Source: JAKZVK01 sp965237575
Lineage (GTDB): Bacteria; Acidobacteriota; Terriglobia; Bryobacterales; UBA6623
DNA: 64,000 nucleotides
Reading direction: 5' to 3'
Assembly (NCBI GenBank): GCA_965237575.1
Contig: CBDEGI010000003.1
Coordinates: forward strand, 558,001-622,000
Under the pieces are notes generated by a model. The model was given only the letters and a program-made list of their open reading frames with translations, did no database searches and had not been told where the DNA came from. A program made the translations under genes and the position numbers. Below, piece after piece: positions 50,127 to 60,705 of this stretch; the first letter of the stretch is position 1, and each line of letters opens with the position of its first letter.

Positions 50127-51724
50127 CCGGAGCGGGACGGGTCGCGGCGGCCGGAGCGGCCGTAGTCGTAACGGCGGGCGGTCCAGGTACCCTTGCCGTA
50201 CTCGCCCAGACCTAGTTCACCCGTGATCCGGTCGCCGTCGAGTCGCCCCTCGAACAGGTAGCTCGAGGCCTCGCCCGCGTGGCCCAGGCGCGAGCGGAAC
50301 CGCACTCGATTCCCGTGGAGGGAGCCTGCCAGCTCACCCCGCCCGCGTTGGCCCTGGTGGGTGCCGCTCAATTGGCTGCCGTCGGCCTCGATGAACAGCA
50401 AGTGGTCGCTTTTGCCCCGAACGAAGCTCACCTCAACATCCCAGCGTCCCGTGAGGTCGGCCGCGGGAGGAGCGTCGTCTCGCTTCGGCGGTGGGGCGCC
50501 GCGGAGCACCTGCTCCAAGTGCGACGCCACGATGTCGATCTGGTCGGGGCGGCAGTTGCCGACGCGCACTTGGAAGGAATGGCCATCACCGGAGGCGTGG
50601 GTTTGGACACGCGGCTCGCCGGCCATCAACGCGTCATGTAGCTCACCGGCCGTGTAGCCGATCTTGCCGGGGTCCCACTCGACGTTGAGGAACGGGTGTG
50701 GGTTCTTGCTGGGCGGCCGGCCGATTTCGGTGCTCACACCCGGGACCTGTTTGACTTGGCTCTCGATCCGCCGCAGCCAGCCAGTCCACTTCTCGACCTC
50801 GCGCTCGTGGTTGCGCCGGGCGAACATGGCTTCGATGGCCGCCAGCGCGCCCATGATCTCTTCCTTGCCGACCTTCATCATGCGTCCGAAGGAGTGATGC
50901 GGAGCTCCGTTGACCCAGGCGGCTTGGACCAGGTCTTTGCGGCCGAAGAGGAAGCCACTGCACTGCGGTCCGGAGTAGATCTTGCCGCCGCTGTAGCCGA
51001 CCAGGTCGGCGCCGCGCGTGAGGTAGGGGTCAGGCGATTGAGGCCACTCGGCAGAGGCGTCCACGAGCACGGGTGCGCCATACTTGCGTCCGGCCTCGGC
51101 CATCTCTTCGATCCGGATCTTGCCGTGCTGCTCGTTCGAGCCCAGCACGGCGATCATCGCGGTGTTGCTGCTGAGAGCGCGGTGAAACTCCTCCCGGTTC
51201 GCGACCGTAATCATCTTCACGCCGAGGGCGCGGATAGCGTGGTCGTAGTTGTTGCGCGACTGGCTCGGCATGATGACTTCGGTCCGCAAGCCGGTGAGGT
51301 CGGGCAACTGCTGGATGCGCTCGGGGTCGCCTCCGGCCAGGCAGGCCGAGGTGGCATGGGTGAGAGCGGCGGCGCAGCCGGAGGTAACGATCGCGGCTTC
51401 GCACCGGATCAACTCGGCGAGCCGCTTGCCGACGCCTTCCATCAGCTCATCGATGTTGACGGAGAAGTACGACGCTTCTTCCATCGCCTGCTTGACCTCG
51501 GGCAGGGTGAGCAGGCCTCCGTTGATCGTGACGGCGGCGGTGAGGTTGATGAACGGCCGGACGCCGATACGGTTATAGACGTCGGGTTTCGCCGGCTCCC
51601 CTCGCGCGGCGGCTGCGGCCATTGGTGCGGCGGCGCCGAGCAGGCCGGCGGCGGTGAGGCCGCCACGGCGAAAAACGTCGCGGCGGGAGGGCAGGGCGCG
51701 GGTTCGTTGGGACTTCGAGGTCAT
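50123..51724 (-). CDS. Tat-exported SelA-like PLP enzyme with C-terminal beta-barrel domain
   Basis: 533 residues. N-terminus SRRDVFRRGGLTAAGLLGAA is a twin-arginine signal. A SelA/DgaE-type PLP-dependent transferase domain follows: RPFINLTAAVTINGG, CEAAIVTSGCAAALTHAT, PVLVDASAEWPQ and the lysine in VGYSGGKIYSGPQCSGFLFG. From about residue 425, TGRWDVEVSFVRGKSDHLLF, GSQLSGTHQGQRGRGELAG and GDRITGELGLGEYGKGTW form a separate beta-barrel module. SelA makes selenocysteinyl-tRNA, but these exported relatives more likely act on amino sugars or amino acids; PLP use outside the cytoplasm would be unusual. Start at 51724 with CCAGGAG upstream. Confidence 0.82.
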   Translation of the reverse strand: MTSKSQRTRALPSRRDVFRRGGLTAAGLLGAAAPMAAAAARGEPAKPDVYNRIGVRPFINLTAAVTINGGLLTLPEVKQAMEEASYFSVNIDELMEGVGKRLAELIRCEAAIVTSGCAAALTHATSACLAGGDPERIQQLPDLTGLRTEVIMPSQSRNNYDHAIRALGVKMITVANREEFHRALSSNTAMIAVLGSNEQHGKIRIEEMAEAGRKYGAPVLVDASAEWPQSPDPYLTRGADLVGYSGGKIYSGPQCSGFLFGRKDLVQAAWVNGAPHHSFGRMMKVGKEEIMGALAAIEAMFARRNHEREVEKWTGWLRRIESQVKQVPGVSTEIGRPPSKNPHPFLNVEWDPGKIGYTAGELHDALMAGEPRVQTHASGDGHSFQVRVGNCRPDQIDIVASHLEQVLRGAPPPKRDDAPPAADLTGRWDVEVSFVRGKSDHLLFIEADGSQLSGTHQGQRGRGELAGSLHGNRVRFRSRLGHAGEASSYLFEGRLDGDRITGELGLGEYGKGTWTARRYDYGRSGRRDPSRSG

Positions 51725-51866
51725 GGTAAGAACTCCTGGGGTAGATCAGAAACCCCTGGCGGTCAGCGTAGTACCCTCGGGGTCCAAAAGCAAACGGGAT
51801 GCCACCTTGCGGGTGGAGCGGGGGTGACGCGCGGCGACGCGCCGGCAGGGACCACCCAGACCGGCG

Positions 51867-53006
<1,140 letters not shown>

Positions 53007-53341
53007 GATGCGCGGGCCCCAACGCCGAACTGCGCGGAGTAGACCTCTATGATAGCCCGCCCAACGCGAGCAACGCCGCGGACCCTGCGGTTGCGTCACC
53101 ACAACCGAGCTTGCGTAACCCCAATGGCATCAACGGTCGGTCGTCCCCACAGGCAACCTTACTCCGGCGCCTGTTCGAACTCCACCGTCCCCCCCGGTAC
53201 CTTTGCGGACACCGTGCCTTATAATTTTGGTGTGGGGGTTGTGCCCGAAACGGACTATCGTCCGTCCAAAGGTGTAGAACGCGAGCGCGGGAAATCCTCG
53301 CAGTAGAGCATCCTTCCCGCACGGTCTGAGGAGACGACCTA
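53007..53341. promoter_or_regulatory. Divergent metX/htrA promoter region
   Basis: TATAAT at 53220-53225, about 117 bases before the htrA start, is a rightward -10 candidate; the TTGCGG at 53203 is too close to be a proper -35. GAGGAG at about 53327 is the htrA Shine-Dalgarno. No leftward promoter for metX stands out. Confidence 0.4.
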
Positions 53342-54946
<1,605 letters not shown>

Positions 54947-54975
54947 TTTAGACTGCTTTTCTCACCGCGTGGCGA

Positions 54976-55310
54976 GGCGAAGCCACCGAGCCGTGACCGT
55001 AAGGGAGCGGTCCGGCACAGAACCTCACGCCGCTCGGAAGCCTCTAGTCTAGGTCTTTCACCACGTGACGTGTATTGAGAAGGCCGTCAGGACGAGGCGC
55101 GAGCTGCTGCGCGCGAAGGTGTACTTGGCGGGATCGTGCGCACGGCAAGCAAGCGCAAAGACGTTGATCTAGTCTTGATCTTGCCTGGGTTTCTCACCAA
55201 CTGACGGTCGAAGCGCACGATAAGGCCGCCATGACAGCCTAGCGGCCCTTCAGTGGCGTCAGGGTTCGTGCCGGACCGCTCCCTTACGGTCACGGCTCGG
55301 TTGCTTCGCC
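54976..55310. repeat. Inverted-repeat-flanked element (about 335 bp)
   Basis: Left arm 54976-55018 and right arm 55268-55310 are inverted copies matching at 42 of 43 positions, core GAGCCGTGACCGTAAGGGAG. Similarity continues inward for about 15 bases (GAACC-TCACGCC). The right arm encodes the last residues GEATEP and stop of the glycosyltransferase gene; the left arm, read in the other direction, also spells GEATEP and stop. The 230-bp core holds no gene I recognise. Confidence 0.85.
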
Positions 55311-56699
55311 CTTCGCCTCCGCACGGCCCGGCTTCCAGCCGCGGTGGGCTAGGCGCTTGAGGCCGCGCACCAGCCCGCCGCCGAGCAGCAGCCCATACAC
55401 GGGCAAGTACTCGATCCGGCGGAATTCATCCGAGTACTCCCAGACGCCGAGCGCGTCATAGCCGATCAGCACGTGGTACGAGAGCGCAACCAACGCCGTC
55501 CACAGCAGCAACGCGGCGTTAGGATAGACCGCCAGAAACGGCACGAGCCAACTCAGATACCAAGGGAAACAGTTCGCTGAGAAAAATAGCAGCAGCGCCG
55601 CCGTCCACTTCGCGGCCCGCACGAGCGGAAGCTGCAGGCACCACAGCGCCGCCAACGCGCCGGTTAGCAGACGCGTGACTAGTTCGGTGCCGGCGTCGAA
55701 GTCGCGGTCGGCCGAGTCATAGATCAGCCCGTAGAGGCTGTCGTTGTTGCGCCAGCCCCCGAGGAAGCCTTCGAGCAGGTCGACGACATTCTCAATGCCA
55801 CCCAGGTAAGGCCAACTGACGGCGAGCGCAACGGGAACCGTCACAAGTGCCGGCTTCCAACGCAACCGCCAACGGCCTTGCTCCCGACGTAGCAAGAAAA
55901 ACGGAAATAGCAGCGCCGGCCAAAACTTGGCGGCGGCGGAAAGGGTGAGGCCGGCAAAGGCCACTGTCCAGCGGTCCGCCAGCGCCGCCGCCAGAGCGCC
56001 GACGAGCAGCAGCATCGCCAGAGAATCGTTATGACCCTGCGCCCAGATCTCGATGACGATCAGAGGAGACCACCAATAGACCAACAGCCACTCCGGCGCG
56101 CGGCCCATCAAGCGCAATAATCGAGCCACCACCAAACCGAGCAGCAGCTCAAAGAACAAGAACGGCAGCTTGAACCACCACGTCTGCTTCACCGGGTCGG
56201 GCTCGATCGCGGCGGCCAACGGATAGTAGGCGCGGAAGAGGCCTTCGTACAGCGGGCCGTAGACCGACGGCAGGTCTTTGCGGTTCACCCGCGGCCAGGT
56301 CTCATCGCGCAGCTTGCTCCAACGCGGGTCCTCGGGGATGTCGGTGTAAGGGTTGCCACCCGCGGCCTGCAGCTTGCCTTGCCAGCGGTAGCGGTTGAGG
56401 TCTTCGGAAAGCCCGGGATCGAGAGGCAGAACCGTGAGGCGGAACACGAGACCGGCGATCCATATCAGCGCCATGGTGCGCCGCTGCCCGCCCGCGCCGG
56501 AACTGGCGGACGTGCCGGCGGAGGGGCCCGCGCGCGTGATGAGGAAACAACAAACCAGGTAAAATAGAGACACTCCCAGGTAGAGCGCGAGGAATCCCCC
56601 CAGCTCCTTCTTGAAATCCCCGAGCCGCAGCATCGCGAGGAAGGCCGCCTCGGCCAGGCAGGCGAGGACGAGGAGTAGCTTGTATCGCTGGGTGTCCAT
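55290..56699 (-). CDS. GT-C type membrane glycosyltransferase (GT87-like)
   Basis: 469 residues with about eleven to twelve membrane segments. First extracytoplasmic loop has DPGLSEDLNRYRWQGKLQ, the Asp-containing motif of GT-C enzymes, and PSVYGPLYEGLFR is typical of the mannosyltransferase/GT87 group that uses polyprenol-phosphate sugars. Later LPFLFFELLLGLVVARLL and QGHNDSLAMLLLVGA match the same class. The sugar and acceptor are unknown. The stop codon lies within the right arm of the inverted repeat element. Divergent from the GT2 gene. Confidence 0.85.
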   Translation of the reverse strand: MDTQRYKLLLVLACLAEAAFLAMLRLGDFKKELGGFLALYLGVSLFYLVCCFLITRAGPSAGTSASSGAGGQRRTMALIWIAGLVFRLTVLPLDPGLSEDLNRYRWQGKLQAAGGNPYTDIPEDPRWSKLRDETWPRVNRKDLPSVYGPLYEGLFRAYYPLAAAIEPDPVKQTWWFKLPFLFFELLLGLVVARLLRLMGRAPEWLLVYWWSPLIVIEIWAQGHNDSLAMLLLVGALAAALADRWTVAFAGLTLSAAAKFWPALLFPFFLLRREQGRWRLRWKPALVTVPVALAVSWPYLGGIENVVDLLEGFLGGWRNNDSLYGLIYDSADRDFDAGTELVTRLLTGALAALWCLQLPLVRAAKWTAALLLFFSANCFPWYLSWLVPFLAVYPNAALLLWTALVALSYHVLIGYDALGVWEYSDEFRRIEYLPVYGLLLGGGLVRGLKRLAHRGWKPGRAEAKGEATEP

Positions 56700-56733
56700 G
56701 CGGCGCGCTATGCTAGAACGTTAACCGAGTAGA

Positions 56734-58365
56734 ATGTTTTCCATCGAGATGCTTGACCTCGCCGCGGCAGTGCAACAGTGGGCCAACCGGCTGGCCGCCG
56801 AAATCCTTTCCGGCGCGGCGCAGGACGGTTCGCTCGAGTCGGCCCCCGAGTCGGCTGTGGTGGCGTTGTATCTGGCGGTGATGGTCGTGCTCGCCGGCTA
56901 CGGGCTGCATCGCTACCAGCTCATCCGTTTGTACTTCCGGCATCGCGGCGGCGCGCGGCCCGAGCCCGCCGCCCATTTCGACACTCTGCCGGTGGTGACG
57001 GTGCAGTTGCCGATCTACAACGAGCAGTTCGTGGTCGAACAGTTGATCGAATCCGTCTGCCGTCTGGACTATCCGCGCGAACGGCTGCAGATCCAGGTGC
57101 TCGACGATTCGACCGACGAAACGCGCGCCGTGACGCGGGCCGCCGTGGCGCGTTGGGCGGCGCTGGGGCATCCGGTCGAGTACATCCACCGCGGGCATCG
57201 CGAGGGCTTCAAGGCGGGCGCGCTCGAGAACGGATTGGCTCGCGCGCGCGGCGAGTTGATCGCCGTGTTCGACGCTGACTTCGAACCCTCGCCGGACTTC
57301 CTTCATCAAACCGTTCATTATTTCACCGATCCCCAGGTCGGCATGGTGCAGGGGCGTTGGACCTTCCGCAATCGCGAGCACTCGTTGCTGACGCGCGTCC
57401 AAGCCGTTCTGCTCGACGGGCACTTCGTCTTCGAGCATGGCGCCCGCGCGCGTTCGGGACGCTTCTTCAACTTCAATGGTACGGCCGGGGTGCTGCGTCG
57501 CACGATGATCGAAGACGCCGGCGGCTGGCAGCACGACACGCTGACCGAAGACACCGACCTGAGCTACCGCGCGCAGATGCGGGGATGGAAGTTTCTCTAC
57601 GCACCGCAGGTCGAGGTGGCCTCGGAGTTGCCGACGGACCTGACCGCGTTCCAAGTGCAGCAGGCGCGCTGGGCCAAGGGGCTGATCCAAACCGCGCGCA
57701 AGATTCTGCCGGCGCTGCTCAAGACCGACCTTCCAGCGAAGGTGAAGGTCGAGGCCTGCTTCCACCTGACGGCGAACCTTTCGTATCCGCTGGTGGTGTT
57801 GCTGTCGGTGCTGCTGCTGCCGGCGGTGGTGGTCCGCTTCTATCATTGGAACTGGGAGTTCCTGTACGTGGACATCCCGTTGTTCTTGGGGACCGTGAGC
57901 TCGCTCTCGACGTTCTACCTGTTGAGTCAGCGCGAGCTGTTCCCCAACGGCTGGCGTCGCACGCTCCCGCTTGTCCCCGTACTGGTGGCCACGGGAATCG
58001 GTTTGACGATCACGAACACGCGCGCGGTCCTGGAAGGTTTGCTGGGCGTGCCCTCGCCGTTCGAGCGTACGGCGAAGTACACCACCGACCGCCGGCGTGC
58101 GGGGTTGGCCCGCTGGCAGTATCGCCGATCGAGCGGATGGCTGCCGTTGGCGAACTTCACGATCGGCAGCTACTTCGCGTGGTGCGCGGTGATCTGCCTC
58201 GCGATCGGGAATTGGGCGACGCTGCCCTTCCTGGCGCTATTCATCGGCGGCTTCTACTTCACCGCGTGGATGCTGTTCTATCAGTCCTTCGGGTGGAGAG
58301 TCAGCGAGCCCGAGGGCTTGCGGCTCGATGAGCGATCGAGACATTCTTCGTTGGCGGAAAGCTAG
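56734..58365 (+). CDS. Membrane processive glycosyltransferase family 2 protein
   Basis: 543 residues. N-terminal membrane segment (VVALYLAVMVVLAGYGL), then a GT2 catalytic domain: VTVQLPIYNEQFVVEQLIES, LDDSTDETRAV, the metal-binding FDADFEPSPDFL, LTEDTDLSYRAQ with the catalytic base and the QQARWAKG motif, then four C-terminal membrane segments. This layout is that of cellulose/mannan synthase-like enzymes that make and export beta-linked glycans. Product unknown. Shares its upstream with the GT-C gene. Confidence 0.92.
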   Translation: MFSIEMLDLAAAVQQWANRLAAEILSGAAQDGSLESAPESAVVALYLAVMVVLAGYGLHRYQLIRLYFRHRGGARPEPAAHFDTLPVVTVQLPIYNEQFVVEQLIESVCRLDYPRERLQIQVLDDSTDETRAVTRAAVARWAALGHPVEYIHRGHREGFKAGALENGLARARGELIAVFDADFEPSPDFLHQTVHYFTDPQVGMVQGRWTFRNREHSLLTRVQAVLLDGHFVFEHGARARSGRFFNFNGTAGVLRRTMIEDAGGWQHDTLTEDTDLSYRAQMRGWKFLYAPQVEVASELPTDLTAFQVQQARWAKGLIQTARKILPALLKTDLPAKVKVEACFHLTANLSYPLVVLLSVLLLPAVVVRFYHWNWEFLYVDIPLFLGTVSSLSTFYLLSQRELFPNGWRRTLPLVPVLVATGIGLTITNTRAVLEGLLGVPSPFERTAKYTTDRRRAGLARWQYRRSSGWLPLANFTIGSYFAWCAVICLAIGNWATLPFLALFIGGFYFTAWMLFYQSFGWRVSEPEGLRLDERSRHSSLAES

Positions 58366-58377
58366 AGAGAGAAGCGC

Positions 58378-58767
58378 ATGCCGCGGTATCGAATCTTGTA
58401 TCTGCGAGACAGCCAAGTAGACAGGTTCCGGAGCGCCCTGCCACGGGAGAAGCCCTACCGTCTCCGCGTCAGGGACTACGACGAGGGCGAGGTGATCGAA
58501 GCGTCCACGCCGTACGCGGTTTGGAAGCAGCTTCAGGAAGGCGAGGGGTTATCGGAGACGAAGCGTCCGTTCGGCGTGGGCGACGGGCTGCAGAGCGACG
58601 AGTCCGAACTGCTGGTGCTCAACTACTGGGGCTTTGACGAAGCACGGTGGCGGACCCCCGAAGAGAACGCCGCGGACGAGCGGCTGCAGGCCTTGGCCGC
58701 GTCGACGGGCGCCGAGTCATCAGTGAATGAGGCAACTGTGAATGAAGCAACGGCGCCAGGGGCGTGA
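58378..58767 (+). CDS. Conserved hypothetical protein
   Basis: 129 residues, ATG 13 bases after the GT2 stop, with GAGAGAGAAGC before it. The start MPRYRILYLRDSQVDRFRS and the middle DYDEGEVIEASTPYAVWKQL, then LVLNYWGFDEARW, follow a pattern I recall in acidobacterial proteins of unknown function. The C-terminus is low-complexity (SVNEATVNEATAPGA). Probably in one transcript with the glycosyltransferase. Confidence 0.65.
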   Translation: MPRYRILYLRDSQVDRFRSALPREKPYRLRVRDYDEGEVIEASTPYAVWKQLQEGEGLSETKRPFGVGDGLQSDESELLVLNYWGFDEARWRTPEENAADERLQALAASTGAESSVNEATVNEATAPGA

Positions 58768-58914
58768 GCCGGCGAAGGTGGTTGACGGGCGTATCGAAGT
58801 GAGGATTGTGTCCGATCTGGGTGTCAGGGAGTGAATCGCGATGGCGCTTCAGTGCGTCTAACAGACAGTTGGATCGAGACCGTGAGCCTTGAATCACAAC
58901 CCTAGATCAAACGG

Positions 58915-59523
58915 GTGCCTGTTGTGACGGTTGAGTCTAAGCGAACGGAAACCCTGAACTCCTATGCGCTGGTGGCCTACCTGGGCGATCCCGTTGCGCA
59001 GTTCGTCGACCAGGTGAGGCGCGTGTTCACGCCCGATTGCCCGCACCGCGCGCACATTACGATTCTTCCCCCGCGTCCGCTTGCCGTGAACCTCGAAGAG
59101 GCGCTGGCGCATTGCCGCCAATTGCTTGCGCGGTTGGAGCCGTTCGAGGTGCAGTTGGGTGAAGTGGAGCTGTTCGCCGGCAGCCAAGTCATTAAGCTGT
59201 CTGTTATCTCGGGAGAAGTGTCGTTGCGAACCCTCCATGACGCGCTCAACACCGGGCCTCTCGATCACGTCGAGGAGTACGCTTACGTTCCCCACATCAC
59301 GCTGGGACAGGACCTTCCGCCGGCGCGCGTCGCCGAGTATCTTGAGACCGCCCGCGAACGATGGCGGCAGTTCGGCGTGCCGCCGGTGATTGTGGTCGAC
59401 TCGCTGACCTTAGTCCAGCAGGCGGAGGAAGGCTGTTGGCGAGACCTGGTCGAGATGAACCTCAGCGAGTCGATCGAAAGCGAGGAGACCGTGGCGGCTC
59501 CTGTGACGGTCTCGCGCAAGTAG
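58915..59523 (+). CDS. 2H phosphoesterase/2'-5' RNA ligase-like protein
   Basis: 202 residues from GTG 58915. Two HxT motifs, HITIL (residue about 43) and HITLG (about 125), define the LigT/2H superfamily, whose members cut or join cyclic phosphates in RNA or nucleotides. They lie the expected distance apart. Remaining body LEPFEVQLGEVELFAGSQVI is typical. Cytoplasmic; substrate unknown. Confidence 0.85.
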   Translation: MPVVTVESKRTETLNSYALVAYLGDPVAQFVDQVRRVFTPDCPHRAHITILPPRPLAVNLEEALAHCRQLLARLEPFEVQLGEVELFAGSQVIKLSVISGEVSLRTLHDALNTGPLDHVEEYAYVPHITLGQDLPPARVAEYLETARERWRQFGVPPVIVVDSLTLVQQAEEGCWRDLVEMNLSESIESEETVAAPVTVSRK

Positions 59524-60225
59524 TCCTTTCACGACGCCTTCCGGCGTCAGGTTTCCTGATCTTGGTGGTGGCCGCCGTTCCGTTCGCACTGTGGACCCCG
59601 CATGCAAGCGGCGGACTGCGATCGATCACGCGACGCGCGTGCGCCGAAGCTGTTTGGCGATCGCGAATGAGCCCGGGCATGGCTCCACGCGTTGCGCCTC
59701 AGCAGTGCACCATCCAACGAGGAGTGCGCATCGGAAGACCTTCGCTTGTCGCGTGTCTGAGAAAAAAACTTTTGCTGGCAACTTGCCGCCGCTCTCGTGT
59801 CAGAAAGGAGAATCTGCAAGGGGCAGCGGCTCCGGCCGGCTGGCGATGACACAGAAGACCTGAAACAGTTTATCGGATCTTTTTATCGGTTGATCTCTGA
59901 ACTCCCCTGTTCATAGGGTATCCAGACCCCTCGCCGTTTTGCCGAAGCGCGCAGGCTGGCGCGCACCGTAACGCGGCTGCGATCTCACCCCCAGGGGTTG
60001 CGGCTCGACAGCTCCGCCATCGGGTACTCGCTCGCTGACGAGCCGCGCTTGTGACAACGCACGCGGTCGAAAAAACGTTTGGAGATTCAGCGGAGTCGTG
60101 ATAAAACATTCATGATGAACAATGTTTCAAACAGGTTCGCTTGCGGACACGATGTTGCTCATCGAAACGCAACTGGCAGGGCATGCATCCCCGCTGTTGA
60201 CTCCAATCGATTGAGGTGAATCAGT
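59524..60225. other. 700-base spacer, no gene recognised
   Basis: Several short open frames on both strands, none with a family resemblance or a good start. The composition is less GC-rich near 59850-59890 and 60070-60125. The last part is the leader of the lysine-rich gene with GAGGTGA six bases before its ATG. Confidence 0.45.
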
Positions 60226-60408
60226 ATGGCCAAGAAGATCTTGAAGAAGATAGCAAAGAAGGCAAAGAAGCCTGTGAAGAAGGCGAAGAAAGCGAAGAAC
60301 GCAACGAAGAAGGTAGCCAAGAAGGCAAAGAAGAAGGTAGCGAAGAAGGCGAAGAAGGCAGTGAAGAAGGCAGTGAAGAAGGCGAAGAAGAAGACCAAGA
60401 AGAGGTAG
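60226..60408 (+). CDS. Lysine-rich histone H1-like peptide
   Basis: 60 residues made almost only of Lys, Ala and Val (K-K-A-K-K, V-A-K-K-A-K-K repeats). GAGGTGA lies six bases before the ATG. Such KKAKKA-repeat proteins are known in many bacteria as histone-H1-like DNA-binding factors and bind nucleic acids without sequence specificity. Repeated AAGAAGG codons give a strongly purine-rich coding strand. It is followed by a perfect hairpin and a classic terminator, supporting expression as a stand-alone gene. Confidence 0.8.
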   Translation: MAKKILKKIAKKAKKPVKKAKKAKNATKKVAKKAKKKVAKKAKKAVKKAVKKAKKKTKKR

Positions 60409-60419
60409 CGACGAACGTA

Positions 60420-60465
60420 GCCGGCTCGTCAGGCTGTCGAGGTTTCGGCAGCCTGACGAGCCGGC
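60420..60465. terminator. Perfect 17-bp hairpin after the lysine-rich gene
   Basis: Arms GCCGGCTCGTCAGGCTG (60420-60436) and CAGCCTGACGAGCCGGC (60449-60465) with a 12-base loop. No T-tract; it could stabilise the 3' end of the mRNA. Confidence 0.6.
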
Positions 60466-60516
60466 GGCGGATTGCCCGTGCCGGTTGTGGTGCGGGCGGA
60501 ACGCCAAAGAGAACGA

Positions 60517-60545
60517 GGCAGCCCTCACGGGCTGCCGTTTTTTTT
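60517..60545 (+). terminator. Rho-independent terminator
   Basis: GGCAGCCC-TCAC-GGGCTGCC followed by G and eight T. Confidence 0.9.
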
Positions 60546-60705
60546 GGGCGGGGCCGCTTTCAGACAGATCACCATTGGGAACCACAGGTACCGAAGCTTG
60601 CTGTTGCGTCCATCTGTGCTCATCTGTGATTTCAGCCCTTGCCAACGGCAACGCGGTTGATCCTTGCTATGCTTTGACCCGGCAAGCCGGAAAGGTAGAC
60701 GCATC

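Noticed and set aside
55087..55293. 68-codon frame inside the inverted-repeat element
   Set aside because: It crosses the right repeat arm and shows no family motif or ribosome binding site.
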